In this document: positions 43,114-52,039 of the stretch, piece by piece
How positions within the stretch are numbered: the stretch's first letter is position 1
Layout: each line of letters begins with the position of its first letter
NCBI RefSeq assembly: GCF_014645835.1
Contig: NZ_BMMM01000001.1
Location: 917,962 to 981,961 of the forward strand
DNA length: 64,000 bases
Direction: 5' to 3'
Source: Streptomyces albiflavescens
GTDB lineage: Bacteria > Actinomycetota > Actinomycetes > Streptomycetales > Streptomycetaceae
Program-made: the position numbers and the translations under genes
Notes under the pieces: model-generated
Database searches by the model: none
Told to the model about the DNA's origin: nothing
What the model saw: the letters and a program-made list of their open reading frames with translations, nothing else

Positions 43114-44025
43114 TTGTCCACACCTGCTCCGGAGCATGCCGTCGGCCGCGCGGAGGCGGATGGGATCGCCGCCCGCGCCCGCGGCCTGACGAAGGCATAC
43201 GGCTCGGGCGAGACGACGGTGCTCGCCCTCGACTCGGTCGACGTGGACATCGCGCGCGGGCGCTTCACCGCGGTCATGGGTCCGTCGGGCTCCGGGAAGT
43301 CCACCCTCATGCACTGCCTGGCGGGGCTCGACAGCGTCTCGGCCGGACAGGTGTGGCTGGGCGACACCGAGATCACGGGGCTGAAGGATCGTGAGCTGAC
43401 CCGGCTGCGGCGCGACCGGATCGGCTTCATGTTCCAGTCGTTCAACCTGATCCCGACGCTCAACGCGGCGGAGAACATCACGCTGCCCATGGACATCGCG
43501 GGCCAGAAACCCGACCAGAAGTGGCTGGATCAGGTCATCGACACGCTCGGTCTGCGCGACCGGCTCAAGCACCGGCCGGCACAACTGTCCGGCGGCCAGC
43601 AGCAGCGCGTCGCCTGCGCCCGCGCGCTCGCCTCACGCCCCGAGCTGATCTTCGCGGACGAGCCGACGGGCAATCTCGACTCCCGCGCGGGGCTCGAAGT
43701 CCTCGGCTTCCTGCGCGAGGCGGTCGACGAACTGGGCCAGACCGTCGTCATGGTGACGCACGACCCGGGCGCGGCCGCCCACTCCGATCTGGTGCTCTTC
43801 CTCGGGGACGGGCGGATCGTGGACGAGATGGAGCGGCCTTCGGCGGAGGCGGTGCTGGAGCGGATGAAGCGGTTCGACACGATCCGGGTGACCTTCGACG
43901 GCGGGGGCGGCGGATCCGACGGGGCGCCCCCTGCCGGCACCTCGGGCGACGTACCCCTTGATGACAGCCCCGGCGCGGCGTTTCTCGACGGCGACTCCGG
44001 CGACGTAACCCTCGAGAAGGACTGA
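43114..44025 (+). CDS. ABC transporter ATP-binding protein (MacB/LolD type)
   Basis: A 303-residue ATPase. Walker A GPSGSGKS (~59-66), Q-loop FMFQSFNLIPTL, signature LSGGQQQR, Walker B LIFADEPTGNLDS and the His switch MVTHDP. A ~65-residue Gly/Asp-rich acidic tail follows the ATPase domain. A TTG start is used, with AGGAGG 5 bases upstream. The permease starts 7 bases downstream. This pair belongs to the FtsX/MacB exporters that move lipids, peptides or wall-active compounds; the substrate is unknown. Confidence 0.94.
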   Translation: MSTPAPEHAVGRAEADGIAARARGLTKAYGSGETTVLALDSVDVDIARGRFTAVMGPSGSGKSTLMHCLAGLDSVSAGQVWLGDTEITGLKDRELTRLRRDRIGFMFQSFNLIPTLNAAENITLPMDIAGQKPDQKWLDQVIDTLGLRDRLKHRPAQLSGGQQQRVACARALASRPELIFADEPTGNLDSRAGLEVLGFLREAVDELGQTVVMVTHDPGAAAHSDLVLFLGDGRIVDEMERPSAEAVLERMKRFDTIRVTFDGGGGGSDGAPPAGTSGDVPLDDSPGAAFLDGDSGDVTLEKD

Positions 44026-44032
44026 GGCGGGC

Positions 44033-46600
44033 GTGCTCAAAGCGACTCTGCGGAGCTTTCTCGCGCACAAGGGGCGGCTTCTGCTGTCGGCGCTGGCCGT
44101 GGTGCTGTCCGTGGCGTTCGTCGCGGGCAGCCTCATCTTCTCGGACACGGTGACCCGGACCTTCGACCGGCTCTTCGCCTCCACCTCGGCCGATGTGACC
44201 GTGGAGCCGAAGAACGATCTCAGCTCGCAGATCCCGACCGGCGCCACCCAGACCGTGCCCGCCTCGCTCGCGGAGCGACTGGCGAAGGTCGACGGCGTCG
44301 CCGCCACCCATGTGGACGCGGCGGTGGAGAACGCCACGGTCGTCGACAGCGAACACGAGTCGGTCGGTCCGACTACGGGCGCCCCCACCATCGTCACCAA
44401 CTGGGAGGTCACCGAGCGCAGCCCGGTGAAGCTGACCTCCGGTCATGAGCCCCGGGGCGACGGCGAGGCGCTCCTGGACGCGGACACCGCAAAGAAGAAG
44501 CACGTCCGCATCGACGACACACTGACGGTGCAGGCACAGCCCGGCCCCTTCAAGGTGCGGATCGTCGGAATCGCCACCTTCACCACCACCAACCCCGGTG
44601 CCGCGCTGATCTTCCTCGACACCCCCACCGCCCAGACCAGGCTGCTCGGCAGCCCGGCCGCCGCCACCAGCATTTCCGTGGACGCGGCGCCAGGAGTCGG
44701 CGACGCCCAGCTCAAGCAGCGCATCGCCGCCGAACTCGGCACGAAAACCTACGACTTGAAGACCGCAGAGGAACAGGCCAAGTCCGCCGCCGCCCAACTG
44801 GGCGGATTCCTCGACGTCATCAAGTACGTGATGCTCGGCTTCGCCGGCATCGCCGTGCTCGTGGGCGTCTTCCTCATCGTCAACACCTTCTCGATGCTGA
44901 TCGCCCAACGCACCCGTGAGCTGGGCCTGTTGCGCGCGCTCGGCGCCGACCGGCGTCAGGTGCGCCGGTCCGTGCTCACCGAGGCACTGCTGCTCGGCCT
45001 GGTCGGCTCGACGCTCGGACTCGCCGCGGGGATCGGGCTCGCGCTGGGCCTGATCAAGCTCATGACGGCGTTCGGCATGAACCTCAAGTCGACCGAGATG
45101 GTGATCGGTTGGGCGACACCCGTCTCGGCGTACGTCGTCGGCGTCGGCGTCACCTTCGTGGCGGCGTATCTCCCGGCCAGACGCGCGGCGGGCGTCTCCC
45201 CCATGGCGGCCCTCGCGGACGCCGAAGTCGCCGGTGTCGGTCGGCCGTTGCGGGTGCGCGCCGTGGTGGGCACGGTCGTCGGCGCGTTCGGTGCCGCCGC
45301 GCTCGCGGGGTGCGCCGCGTCGTCGAAGACCTCGACGGCCGCCTCACTGCTGGGACTCGGCGTCGTCCTGACGCTCATCGCCACGGTGATCGCGGGTCCG
45401 CTCCTGGTGCGGCCGGTGATCAGGGTCCTGGGTGGGGCCTTCCCCGCGGTCTTCGGCTCCGTCGGCCGGATGAGCCAGCGCAATGCGCTGCGCAATCCGC
45501 GGCGCACGGGCGCCACCGCGGCCGCCCTGATGGTGGGCCTCGCCCTGGTCGGTGGAATGTCCGTGGCCAGCGCGTCCATGACCAAGTCCTTCGACCACCA
45601 GATCGACAAGACACTGGGCGCCGACTTCGTGATCCAGAACAGCAACTTCGTGCCGTTCCCGCAGGACCTCACCGACAAGGTACGCGGCACGCAGGGCGCC
45701 GGGCTCGTGGTCCGCCAGCGGTTCACGCCGGTCGCGGTCAGGCTGCCGGACGGCAAGCGCATCGAGACGACCGCCGCCGCCTACGATCCGCGGCTGGACG
45801 ACGTCGCCCACGTCACATACGCGCAGGGGAACACCGCGGCGGCGCTCGGCGACGGACACATCGCCATGGACGTGAAGTTCGCAAGAAAACATCACGTGCG
45901 CCTCGGCAGCGTGATCCCCGTCGAATTCCCCGCCAAACGGAAGACCGAGCTGACGGTGGCGGCGCTCACCGACCAGGACGCCGCCGAGGGCTTCGGCATG
46001 CAGGGCGGTCTGTACTTCGGCTTCGACACCATCGAGCGGTACCTGCCCGGCGGGCAGGACTCCGCGCTGTATGTGAACGCGGCCTCGGGTACCGGCGCCG
46101 ACCAGTTGCGCGCGCGGCTGGAGAAGACGCTCGACCCGTATCCGCAGGCAAAGGTCCTCGACCAGGCCGACTACAAGAAGCTGATCCACGACCAGATCGC
46201 CGTGCTGCTCTACCTCGTCTACGCGCTGCTCGGCCTCGCGATCGTCATCGCGGTGCTCGGCGTCGTCAACACGCTCGCCCTGTCGGTCGTGGAGCGCACC
46301 CGCGAGATCGGGCTGCTGCGCGCCATCGGGCTCGCCCGGCGCCAGCTGCGCCGGATGATCCGCCTGGAGTCGGTGGTGATCGCCGTGTTCGGCGCGGTCC
46401 TCGGGCTGGCACTGGGGATCGTCTGGGGTGTGTGCATCCAGCAGGTGCTCGCGCTGCAGGGCATGAAGTCGCTCGCCATCCCCTGGACGACGATCATCGC
46501 GGTGGTGGTCGGTTCGGCGGTCGTGGGCATCGTGGCGGCGCTGCTGCCGGCGTTGCGTGCATCGCGCATGAATGTGCTGGCGGCGATCGCGCACGAGTGA
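44033..46600 (+). CDS. ABC transporter permease, FtsX/MacB type
   Basis: An 855-residue permease with a N-terminal helix (~15-40), a large outer domain, three helices with RTRELGLLRALGADRRQVRRSV (first FtsX domain), a central pair of helices, a second outer domain and a last FtsX domain with ERTREIGLLRAIGLARRQLRRMI. The two coupling helices contact the ATPase. GTG start. Such double-FtsX permeases work by mechanotransmission rather than by a channel. No regulator gene is adjacent. Confidence 0.93.
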   Translation: MLKATLRSFLAHKGRLLLSALAVVLSVAFVAGSLIFSDTVTRTFDRLFASTSADVTVEPKNDLSSQIPTGATQTVPASLAERLAKVDGVAATHVDAAVENATVVDSEHESVGPTTGAPTIVTNWEVTERSPVKLTSGHEPRGDGEALLDADTAKKKHVRIDDTLTVQAQPGPFKVRIVGIATFTTTNPGAALIFLDTPTAQTRLLGSPAAATSISVDAAPGVGDAQLKQRIAAELGTKTYDLKTAEEQAKSAAAQLGGFLDVIKYVMLGFAGIAVLVGVFLIVNTFSMLIAQRTRELGLLRALGADRRQVRRSVLTEALLLGLVGSTLGLAAGIGLALGLIKLMTAFGMNLKSTEMVIGWATPVSAYVVGVGVTFVAAYLPARRAAGVSPMAALADAEVAGVGRPLRVRAVVGTVVGAFGAAALAGCAASSKTSTAASLLGLGVVLTLIATVIAGPLLVRPVIRVLGGAFPAVFGSVGRMSQRNALRNPRRTGATAAALMVGLALVGGMSVASASMTKSFDHQIDKTLGADFVIQNSNFVPFPQDLTDKVRGTQGAGLVVRQRFTPVAVRLPDGKRIETTAAAYDPRLDDVAHVTYAQGNTAAALGDGHIAMDVKFARKHHVRLGSVIPVEFPAKRKTELTVAALTDQDAAEGFGMQGGLYFGFDTIERYLPGGQDSALYVNAASGTGADQLRARLEKTLDPYPQAKVLDQADYKKLIHDQIAVLLYLVYALLGLAIVIAVLGVVNTLALSVVERTREIGLLRAIGLARRQLRRMIRLESVVIAVFGAVLGLALGIVWGVCIQQVLALQGMKSLAIPWTTIIAVVVGSAVVGIVAALLPALRASRMNVLAAIAHE

Positions 46601-46638
46601 TGCACTCGCCTCAAGTCGCCTCCGAACAAGGAGAGTTC

Positions 46639-47556
46639 ATGCCGCGTCCCTTCCGTTTCGGCGTCAACCTGCTCAGCCTCGCGCCCGCCGACGAATGGCG
46701 CGCCAAGTGCCGCCGGGCCGAGGAACTCGGCTACGACGTCATCACCGTGGCCGACCATCTCGGCATGCCCGCCCCCTTCCCCGCCCTGGTCGCCGCAGGC
46801 GAGGCGACCGAGCGGCCCCGCCTCGGCACGTTCGTGCTCAACACGGGCTTCTGGAACCCCACACTGCTGGCCCGCGAGGTGGCCACCACGGACGCGTTGA
46901 CCGGCGGACGTCTCGAACTCGGCCTCGGCACCGGCTACGTACAGGCGGAGCACGAGGCCGCGAATCTCCCGTGGGGTTCGCCGCGTGAGCGGGTCGACCA
47001 TCTTCAGCGCACGGTGGAGGAGTTGGACCGACTCCTCGGCTCGGAGGCGCTCCCCCAGTCTCGGCTGCGCTCAAGCGGGGGGACCCCCATTCCGCAGGCG
47101 GTGCAGAAGCCTCGGGTGCCGCTGCTGATCGGCGCCAACGGCGACCGGATGCTGCGGCTCACCGCCGAGCACGCGGACATCGCGGCCTTCACCGGCGCGC
47201 GCACTCTGGAGGGCGGCACGCTGGAGCCCCTCACGGCCGAGGAACTCGACGAACGCGTCAGCCGGTTCCGGGAGTCCGCCGCCGGGCGCAAGGAGCCCGC
47301 CGAGCTCAACCTGCTGATGCAGATCGTCACCGTCACGGACGACCGCGGTGCCGCCGTCCAGCCCTGGCTGCCCCGCATTCCCCACCTGACCGAGCAACAG
47401 GTCCTGGAGCTGCCCATCGTGCTGGTGGGCACCTTGGAGCAGATCATCGAGCAGGTGCGGGCGCAGCGGGAGCGGTACGGATTCTCCTATCTGACGGTGC
47501 TGGAGCCGAACATGGAGGCGTTCGCCCCCGTCGTCGAGGCGCTGCGCGGCGAGTGA
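46639..47556 (+). CDS. LLM-class F420-dependent oxidoreductase with in-frame repeat
   Basis: A 305-residue luciferase-like monooxygenase-fold protein, probably using F420 as in most actinobacterial LLM proteins. Seen: GVNLLSLAPADEWRAKCRRAEELGYD, DHLGMPAPFPAL, RLELGLGTGYVQAEHEAANLPW, and PLLIGANGDRMLRLTAEHADIAAF. Odd: between ELDRLLG and VQKPRVPLLIG the frame runs through a 42-base Streptomyces repeat (47049-47090) encoding about 14 extra residues. AAGGAGA precedes ATG. The substrate is unknown. Confidence 0.9.
   Translation: MPRPFRFGVNLLSLAPADEWRAKCRRAEELGYDVITVADHLGMPAPFPALVAAGEATERPRLGTFVLNTGFWNPTLLAREVATTDALTGGRLELGLGTGYVQAEHEAANLPWGSPRERVDHLQRTVEELDRLLGSEALPQSRLRSSGGTPIPQAVQKPRVPLLIGANGDRMLRLTAEHADIAAFTGARTLEGGTLEPLTAEELDERVSRFRESAAGRKEPAELNLLMQIVTVTDDRGAAVQPWLPRIPHLTEQQVLELPIVLVGTLEQIIEQVRAQRERYGFSYLTVLEPNMEAFAPVVEALRGE
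47049..47090. repeat. Dispersed Streptomyces repeat inserted in-frame
   Basis: GCTCCCCCAGTCTCGGC ... AAGCGGGGGGACCCCCAT, a CCCCC/GGGGG dyad that I recognise as a widely dispersed streptomycete element. Here it occupies 42 bases, keeping the LLM reading frame, and encodes LPQSRLRSSGGTPI. Exact ends are uncertain by a few bases. Confidence 0.65.
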
Positions 47557-47612
47557 CGTCCGGATACTGGAATTTCCGTAGCGAGGGCGAGGCCTCGTGA
47601 TGGGATCGCGGC

Positions 47613-48038
47613 ATGACTGACCTGCGTATACGGGCCGCGACACCCGACGACCTCGACGCCGTGCTGGCCTTTTGGAAGGTGGCCGCCGAGGGCACCAGCA
47701 TCAGTGACGACCGCGGCGGCGTGGAGCGGCTGATCGCCCGTGATCCCGAAGCGCTGATCCTCGCCGAGCAGGACGGCGAGCTGGCCGGCACGGTGATCGC
47801 GGGCTTCGACGGCTGGCGGTGTCATCTGTACCGTCTCGCGGTGCACCCGCAGCGGCGGCGTCTCGGTATCGGCTCGGCGCTCCTCGCCGCGGCCGAGGAG
47901 CGTTTCGTACGGCTCGGCGGGCGCCGCGGCGATGCGATGGTGCTCCAGCGGAACGAGAGCGCGCACCACGCCTGGCGGGCGGCCGGGTATGCGCCCGAGG
48001 AGCACTGGCGCCGCTGGGTGAAGCCGCTCACCGCCTAG
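47613..48038 (+). CDS. GNAT family acetyltransferase
   Basis: A 141-residue GCN5-type N-acetyltransferase. The acetyl-CoA loop is in LAVHPQRRRLGIGSALL (motif A, R-x-x-G-x-G) with LQRNESAHHAWRAAGY as motif B. Substrate unknown. The gene ends ...PLTA-TAG, and that TAG is part of the CTAG target of MITE copy B, so the insertion left the protein intact. It follows the LLM gene by 56 bases. Confidence 0.9.
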   Translation: MTDLRIRAATPDDLDAVLAFWKVAAEGTSISDDRGGVERLIARDPEALILAEQDGELAGTVIAGFDGWRCHLYRLAVHPQRRRLGIGSALLAAAEERFVRLGGRRGDAMVLQRNESAHHAWRAAGYAPEEHWRRWVKPLTA

Positions 48039-48209
48039 GGCCTGTCGTCACATTCCCGTCTGCCCCGCGACGCCTGGCACGCACTCTCGCCGCACCGGGC
48101 GAAAGCCCAAGTACGTCCAGTACGAGGACTTCCGCCCGACACGCCGAGAGCACGCACCAGACGCCGCGGAGCCGCCCTTCGGGCGACGACGGGAATGTGA
48201 CGACAGGCC
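48039..48209 (+). mobile_element. MITE-like element, copy B (171 bp, CTAG duplication)
   Basis: A 171-bp element in the opposite orientation to copy A (30338-30508), with the same 22-bp terminal repeats and flanking CTAG at 48035-48038 and 48210-48213. It differs from copy A at four positions by my alignment. It contains no transposase gene; a 61-codon open frame across it is shared by both copies but looks like a by-product. The left CTAG contains the TAG stop of the acetyltransferase. Confidence 0.88.
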
Positions 48210-48253
48210 CTAGGACCCACCGCCGACGAGAGCCTTTTGCCGATCCTTTACTA

Positions 48254-48277
48254 TTGGAGGATCACTCGATCCTCCAA
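48254..48277. promoter_or_regulatory. Perfect 10-bp inverted repeat upstream of the CBS gene pair
   Basis: TTGGAGGATC-ACTC-GATCCTCCAA is an exact palindrome with a 4-base centre, 96 bases upstream of the first CBS/DUF21 gene. No U-tract follows, and no gene stops just before it except the MITE-ended acetyltransferase. It looks like a repressor operator (a GntR, PadR or MarR-type site) or an insertion remnant. The cognate regulator is not in the window. Confidence 0.6.
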
Positions 48278-48373
48278 GGAAAGGCGTGAGCGTCCGCCCA
48301 TGGGCGAGCCTCCCAGCACCCGACATCGCGCGATCCCCCCGCCCCTGGCCGACCATGGGACGGAGGTGACCCG

Positions 48374-49699
48374 ATGACCGAAGTGCTCCTCCTCCTGGTG
48401 GCGGTCCTGCTCTCACTGGCCTGTGGCGCCTTCGTCGCCGCGGAGTTCTCGCTGACCACGGTCGAGCGCAGCGAGCTGGCGCGGGCCGTCGAGCGCGGTG
48501 AGCGCGGCGCCTCGGGTGCCCTGAAAGCGGTACGGAATCTGACCTTCCAGCTCTCCGGCGCTCAGCTCGGCATCACCGTCACCAACCTGGTCGTCGGCAT
48601 GCTCTCGGAGTCGTCGATCGCCAAACTGATCGCGGGTCCGCTGGAGTCGGTCGGGATCTCGCCCTCCGCGTCGAACTCGGTGGCCCTGGTCATCGGTACG
48701 GCCCTGTCGACGGTCTTCCTGATGGTCGTCGGCGAGCTCGTGCCCAAGAACTGGGCGATCTCCTCGCCGCTCGCGGTGGCCAAACGGGTGGCGACGCCGC
48801 AGCGCTGGTTCAGCGCCGCGTTCCGCCCGTTCATCACGCACCTCAACAACGCGGCGAACCGCATCGTGCGACGCTTCGGCCTCGAACCCGCCGAGGAGCT
48901 GGCCTCCGCACGCGGACCTCAGGAACTGGTGGCGCTCGCCCGGCACTCCGCCAAGCAGGGCGCCCTGGAGGCGGACACCGCCGAGCTGTTCGTGCGCACG
49001 CTGAACCTGGCCGACCTGACCGCGGAGAACGTGATGACCCCGCGCGTACAGGTCATCGCGCTGGATGTGCAGGCGACCTGCGAGGACGTGGCGAACGCGA
49101 CACGGGCGACCGGACTGTCCCGCTTCCCCGTCTACCGCGGCAACCTCGACTCGGTCGTCGGCATCGCGCACATCAAGGACGCGCTCGCCGTGTCGGCGGA
49201 ACTACGGGCCCGTACACGCGTCTCCCAGATCATCCGTGAGCCGCTGTTCGTGCCGGAGTCACTGACCGTCGACCGGCTGCTCGACCGGCTGTCCGGCAAG
49301 CGCACCATGGCCATGGTCATCGACGAGTACGGCGGCACGGCCGGCGTCGCCACGCTGGAGGACATCGTCGAGGAGGTCGTCGGCGAGGTGCGGGACGAGC
49401 ACGACCCGCACGAGACGCCCGATCTCGCCCCGGCGGGCGCCGATGACCAAGGACGGGCGCTGTACTCGGCCGACGGATCGGCCCGCACCGACCAGCTGGC
49501 ACGGGTCGGGCTGCGGGTGCCCGAGGGACCGTACGAGACGCTGGCCGGTTTCATGGCGGCCGAGCTCGGCCGCATTCCCGCCGTCGGAGACACCGTCGAG
49601 GTCGCCGGGTGGCTCCTCGAAGTGGTGGACGCCTCCGGGCGGCGAGCCGCGCGCGTGCTGTCACACGCACCGCTCGACGACGAGGAGGGGGAGCGATGA
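48374..49699 (+). CDS. CNNM/CorC-type transporter (DUF21-CBS protein), first copy
   Basis: A 441-residue membrane protein annotated in this family as hemolysin-like or a Mg2+/Co2+ efflux component. A DUF21 domain with three to four helices (~1-185; LACGAFVAAEFSLTTVERS, GAQLGITVTNLVVGML, VVGELVPKNWAI) is followed by two CBS domains (~205-330; ENVMTPRVQVIALD, MVIDEYGGTAGVATLEDIVEEVVG) and a CorC_HlyC domain (~340-430). GGAGGTGA precedes ATG. Its stop overlaps the start of the second copy (ATGA), so the two probably form a heteromer. Confidence 0.92.
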   Translation: MTEVLLLLVAVLLSLACGAFVAAEFSLTTVERSELARAVERGERGASGALKAVRNLTFQLSGAQLGITVTNLVVGMLSESSIAKLIAGPLESVGISPSASNSVALVIGTALSTVFLMVVGELVPKNWAISSPLAVAKRVATPQRWFSAAFRPFITHLNNAANRIVRRFGLEPAEELASARGPQELVALARHSAKQGALEADTAELFVRTLNLADLTAENVMTPRVQVIALDVQATCEDVANATRATGLSRFPVYRGNLDSVVGIAHIKDALAVSAELRARTRVSQIIREPLFVPESLTVDRLLDRLSGKRTMAMVIDEYGGTAGVATLEDIVEEVVGEVRDEHDPHETPDLAPAGADDQGRALYSADGSARTDQLARVGLRVPEGPYETLAGFMAAELGRIPAVGDTVEVAGWLLEVVDASGRRAARVLSHAPLDDEEGER

Positions 49700-50709
49700 C
49701 CGCCGTACAGCTGCTGATCGGCCTCGCGACGCTGGTTGTGAACGCCTTCTTCGTGGGCGCCGAGTTCGCGCTGATCTCGGTGCGGCGCAGCCAGATCGAG
49801 CCGCACGCCGAGCGGGGCGACCGACGGGCGCGCAGTGTGCTGTGGGGTCTGGAGCACGTGTCCGCGCTGCTGGCGGCCGCGCAGCTGGGCATCACCCTGT
49901 GCACGCTGGTCCTGGGCATCGTGGCCGAGCCGGCGATCGCACACCTTCTGGAGCCGGTGTTCCACGCGGTGGGCGTCTCGCAGAGCGCGGGCCACGCGGT
50001 TTCGTTCGTCATCGCGCTCACTCTGGCCACGTATCTGCACATGCTGCTCGGCGAGATGGTGCCGAAGAACATCGCGCTCGCCGAGCCGGTGCCCACCGCA
50101 CTGCTGCTCGGCCCGCCGCTGGTCGGGCTCTCGCGCGCGCTGCGCCCGGTGATCTTCACGGTCAACGCCTTTGCGAACGGGCTGCTCAAGTTGTTGCGGG
50201 TCAAGGTCAAGGACGAGGTCACGGCGACCTTCTCGGACGACGAACTGGCCCGGCTGGTCAAGGACTCCAGCGCCGCCGGGCTCATCGACGACCGCGCCCA
50301 GGAGCGACTGCACGACGCGCTGGAGCTGGGACGCCGACCTGTGCGCGACGTCGTCCTCCCCGTGGAACGCGTCGTCCACGCGCGCGTGGGCGTCACTGCG
50401 GAGGAACTGGAACGGCTGGCCGCCGAGTCCGGCTTCTCCCGCTTCCCGGTCGTCGACGAGGGCCGGCGCATCGTCGGCTACCTGCACGTCAAGGACGCGC
50501 TCGACGCCATGCCGCGCGACCTGGCCTTCCGCGTGCAGGACATGCGGCCCATCGCCCGCGTCCGGGAGAGCACTCCCCTGGACGACGTACTGACGGCCAT
50601 GCGGCGCAGTCGTACGCACCTCGCGGCGGTCATGGGCAGCGACGGGCGGCTCGCGGGGCTGGTGACCATGGAGGACGTGCTGCGGGAGTTGTTCGGGCAG
50701 CCGGTGTAA
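49696..50709 (+). CDS. CNNM/CorC-type transporter (DUF21-CBS protein), second copy
   Basis: A 337-residue paralogue of the preceding protein: DUF21 (~1-180; FFVGAEFALISVRRSQIE, AAQLGITLCTLVLGIVAEPA, GEMVPKNIALAEP) and two CBS domains (~200-335; RDVVLPVERVVHARVG, AAVMGSDGRLAGLVTMEDVLRELFG). It lacks the C-terminal CorC_HlyC domain present in copy one. The start overlaps the first gene by ATGA. Tandem long-short copies are standard in actinobacteria. Confidence 0.92.
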   Translation: MTAVQLLIGLATLVVNAFFVGAEFALISVRRSQIEPHAERGDRRARSVLWGLEHVSALLAAAQLGITLCTLVLGIVAEPAIAHLLEPVFHAVGVSQSAGHAVSFVIALTLATYLHMLLGEMVPKNIALAEPVPTALLLGPPLVGLSRALRPVIFTVNAFANGLLKLLRVKVKDEVTATFSDDELARLVKDSSAAGLIDDRAQERLHDALELGRRPVRDVVLPVERVVHARVGVTAEELERLAAESGFSRFPVVDEGRRIVGYLHVKDALDAMPRDLAFRVQDMRPIARVRESTPLDDVLTAMRRSRTHLAAVMGSDGRLAGLVTMEDVLRELFGQPV

Positions 50710-50791
50710 GCAGGCCGCGCCACCTGGGCGTCCGCGTCCGGGTGGCCCGACCGACCGACGGGTATGCCGTCCGGATACCATCTTTTCCGCC

Positions 50792-51574
50792 ATGCAGACG
50801 AATGCCACTTACACCAGCCTTGTCGCGGTCGGCGACTCCTTCACCGAGGGCATGTCGGACCTCCTGCCCGACGGCTCCTACCGCGGATGGGCCGATCTCC
50901 TCGCGGCCCGGATGGCGTCACGGACGCCCGGCTTCCGGTACGCCAACCTCGCGGTCCGCGGAAAGCTGATCGGGCAGATCGTCGAAGAGCAGGTGGACGT
51001 CGCGGCCGCGATGCGGCCCGACGTGATCACACTGGTCGGCGGGCTCAACGACACCTTGCGCCCCAAGGTCGACATGGGACGCGTCCGCGGTCTCCTGGAG
51101 GAGGCCGTGGAGAAGCTCGCCCCCGCCTGCAACCAGCTCGTCCTGATGCGCAGCCCGGGCCGCAACGGCCCGGTGCTCGAACGATTCCGGCCGCGCATGG
51201 AGGAGCTCTTCGCCGTCGTCGACGGCCTCGCCGAGCGGCACGGCGCGCTCGTGGTCGACCTGTACGGGGCGCCCTCGCTCGCCGACCCCCGCATATGGGA
51301 CGTGGACCGGCTGCACCTGACGGCCGAGGGGCACCGTCGCGTCGCCGAGGCGGTGTGGCAGACGCTCGGGTACGAGCCAGAGGACGCGGAGTGGCGCACG
51401 CCGATGCCGGCCACGGCGCCGCCCGGCTGGGTCACGCGCCGCACCGCCGACGCCCGGTTCGCCAAGCAGCACCTGCTGCCGTGGATAGGACGGCGGCTGA
51501 CGGGCCGCTCGTCGGGTGACGGACTCCCGGCCAAGCGGCCGGAGCTGCTGCCGTACGAGGGGCCGGTGGGGTAG
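50792..51574 (+). CDS. SGNH/GDSL-family hydrolase
   Basis: A 260-residue esterase/lipase-like protein. Block I has the nucleophile Ser in VGDSFTEGMSD, block II Gly in VRGKLIGQI, block III Asn in GGLNDTL, and the catalytic Asp-His pair in DRLHLTAEGHRRVAEAV. There is no signal peptide, so it acts in the cytoplasm. The last 60 residues are basic. The substrate is unknown. Confidence 0.9.
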   Translation: MQTNATYTSLVAVGDSFTEGMSDLLPDGSYRGWADLLAARMASRTPGFRYANLAVRGKLIGQIVEEQVDVAAAMRPDVITLVGGLNDTLRPKVDMGRVRGLLEEAVEKLAPACNQLVLMRSPGRNGPVLERFRPRMEELFAVVDGLAERHGALVVDLYGAPSLADPRIWDVDRLHLTAEGHRRVAEAVWQTLGYEPEDAEWRTPMPATAPPGWVTRRTADARFAKQHLLPWIGRRLTGRSSGDGLPAKRPELLPYEGPVG

Positions 51575-51596
51575 ACATACGGCGGAAGGGAGCCGC

Positions 51597-51935
51597 ATGC
51601 CCACCACCGTGATCAATCTCAAGGGCCGCATCCACGACTTCGGCCCCCGGCTGGAAAAGGCGCCGGCCGACCTCGTCTACATCGGTCGCCGCTGGACCAT
51701 CGGCCACTGGGACCTCCCGCAGCACCCGCTCTACAACCCGTTCGCGCCCGACACCCCCACCAAGAAGCGCGACGGCCCGCGGGCCGAGGTCATGGAGAAG
51801 TACCGGGCGTATCTCCTCGAGCGCCCCGACCTCCTCGCCCAGGTGCCCGCCCTGCGCGGCAAGACGCTGGCGTGCTGGTGCGCGCCCGAGTTGTGCCACG
51901 GCGACATCCTGGCGGAGCTGGCGGACGCCTCGTAG
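51597..51935 (+). CDS. DUF4326 family protein
   Basis: A 112-residue protein containing the DUF4326 core: VINLKGRIHDFGPRLEKAPAD, YIGRRWTIGHWDLPQHPLYNPF and CWCAPELCHGDILAEL with two conserved Cys and a His, possibly a metal or nucleotide site. The start is ATG with GGAAGGGAG upstream. Its role is unknown, though members often occur in phage or mobile DNA. The GDSL gene ends 22 bases before it. Confidence 0.88.
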   Translation: MPTTVINLKGRIHDFGPRLEKAPADLVYIGRRWTIGHWDLPQHPLYNPFAPDTPTKKRDGPRAEVMEKYRAYLLERPDLLAQVPALRGKTLACWCAPELCHGDILAELADAS

Positions 51936-52039
51936 GCCGAGCCCGGGCCCGTCACTCCCGTGGCTGTCACCGATGGCGTGGGCGCGCCACTGCCTGCTTT
52001 CTGGACCGAGAGAGGAATCGGAAAAGAAGGCGAGCGTCG

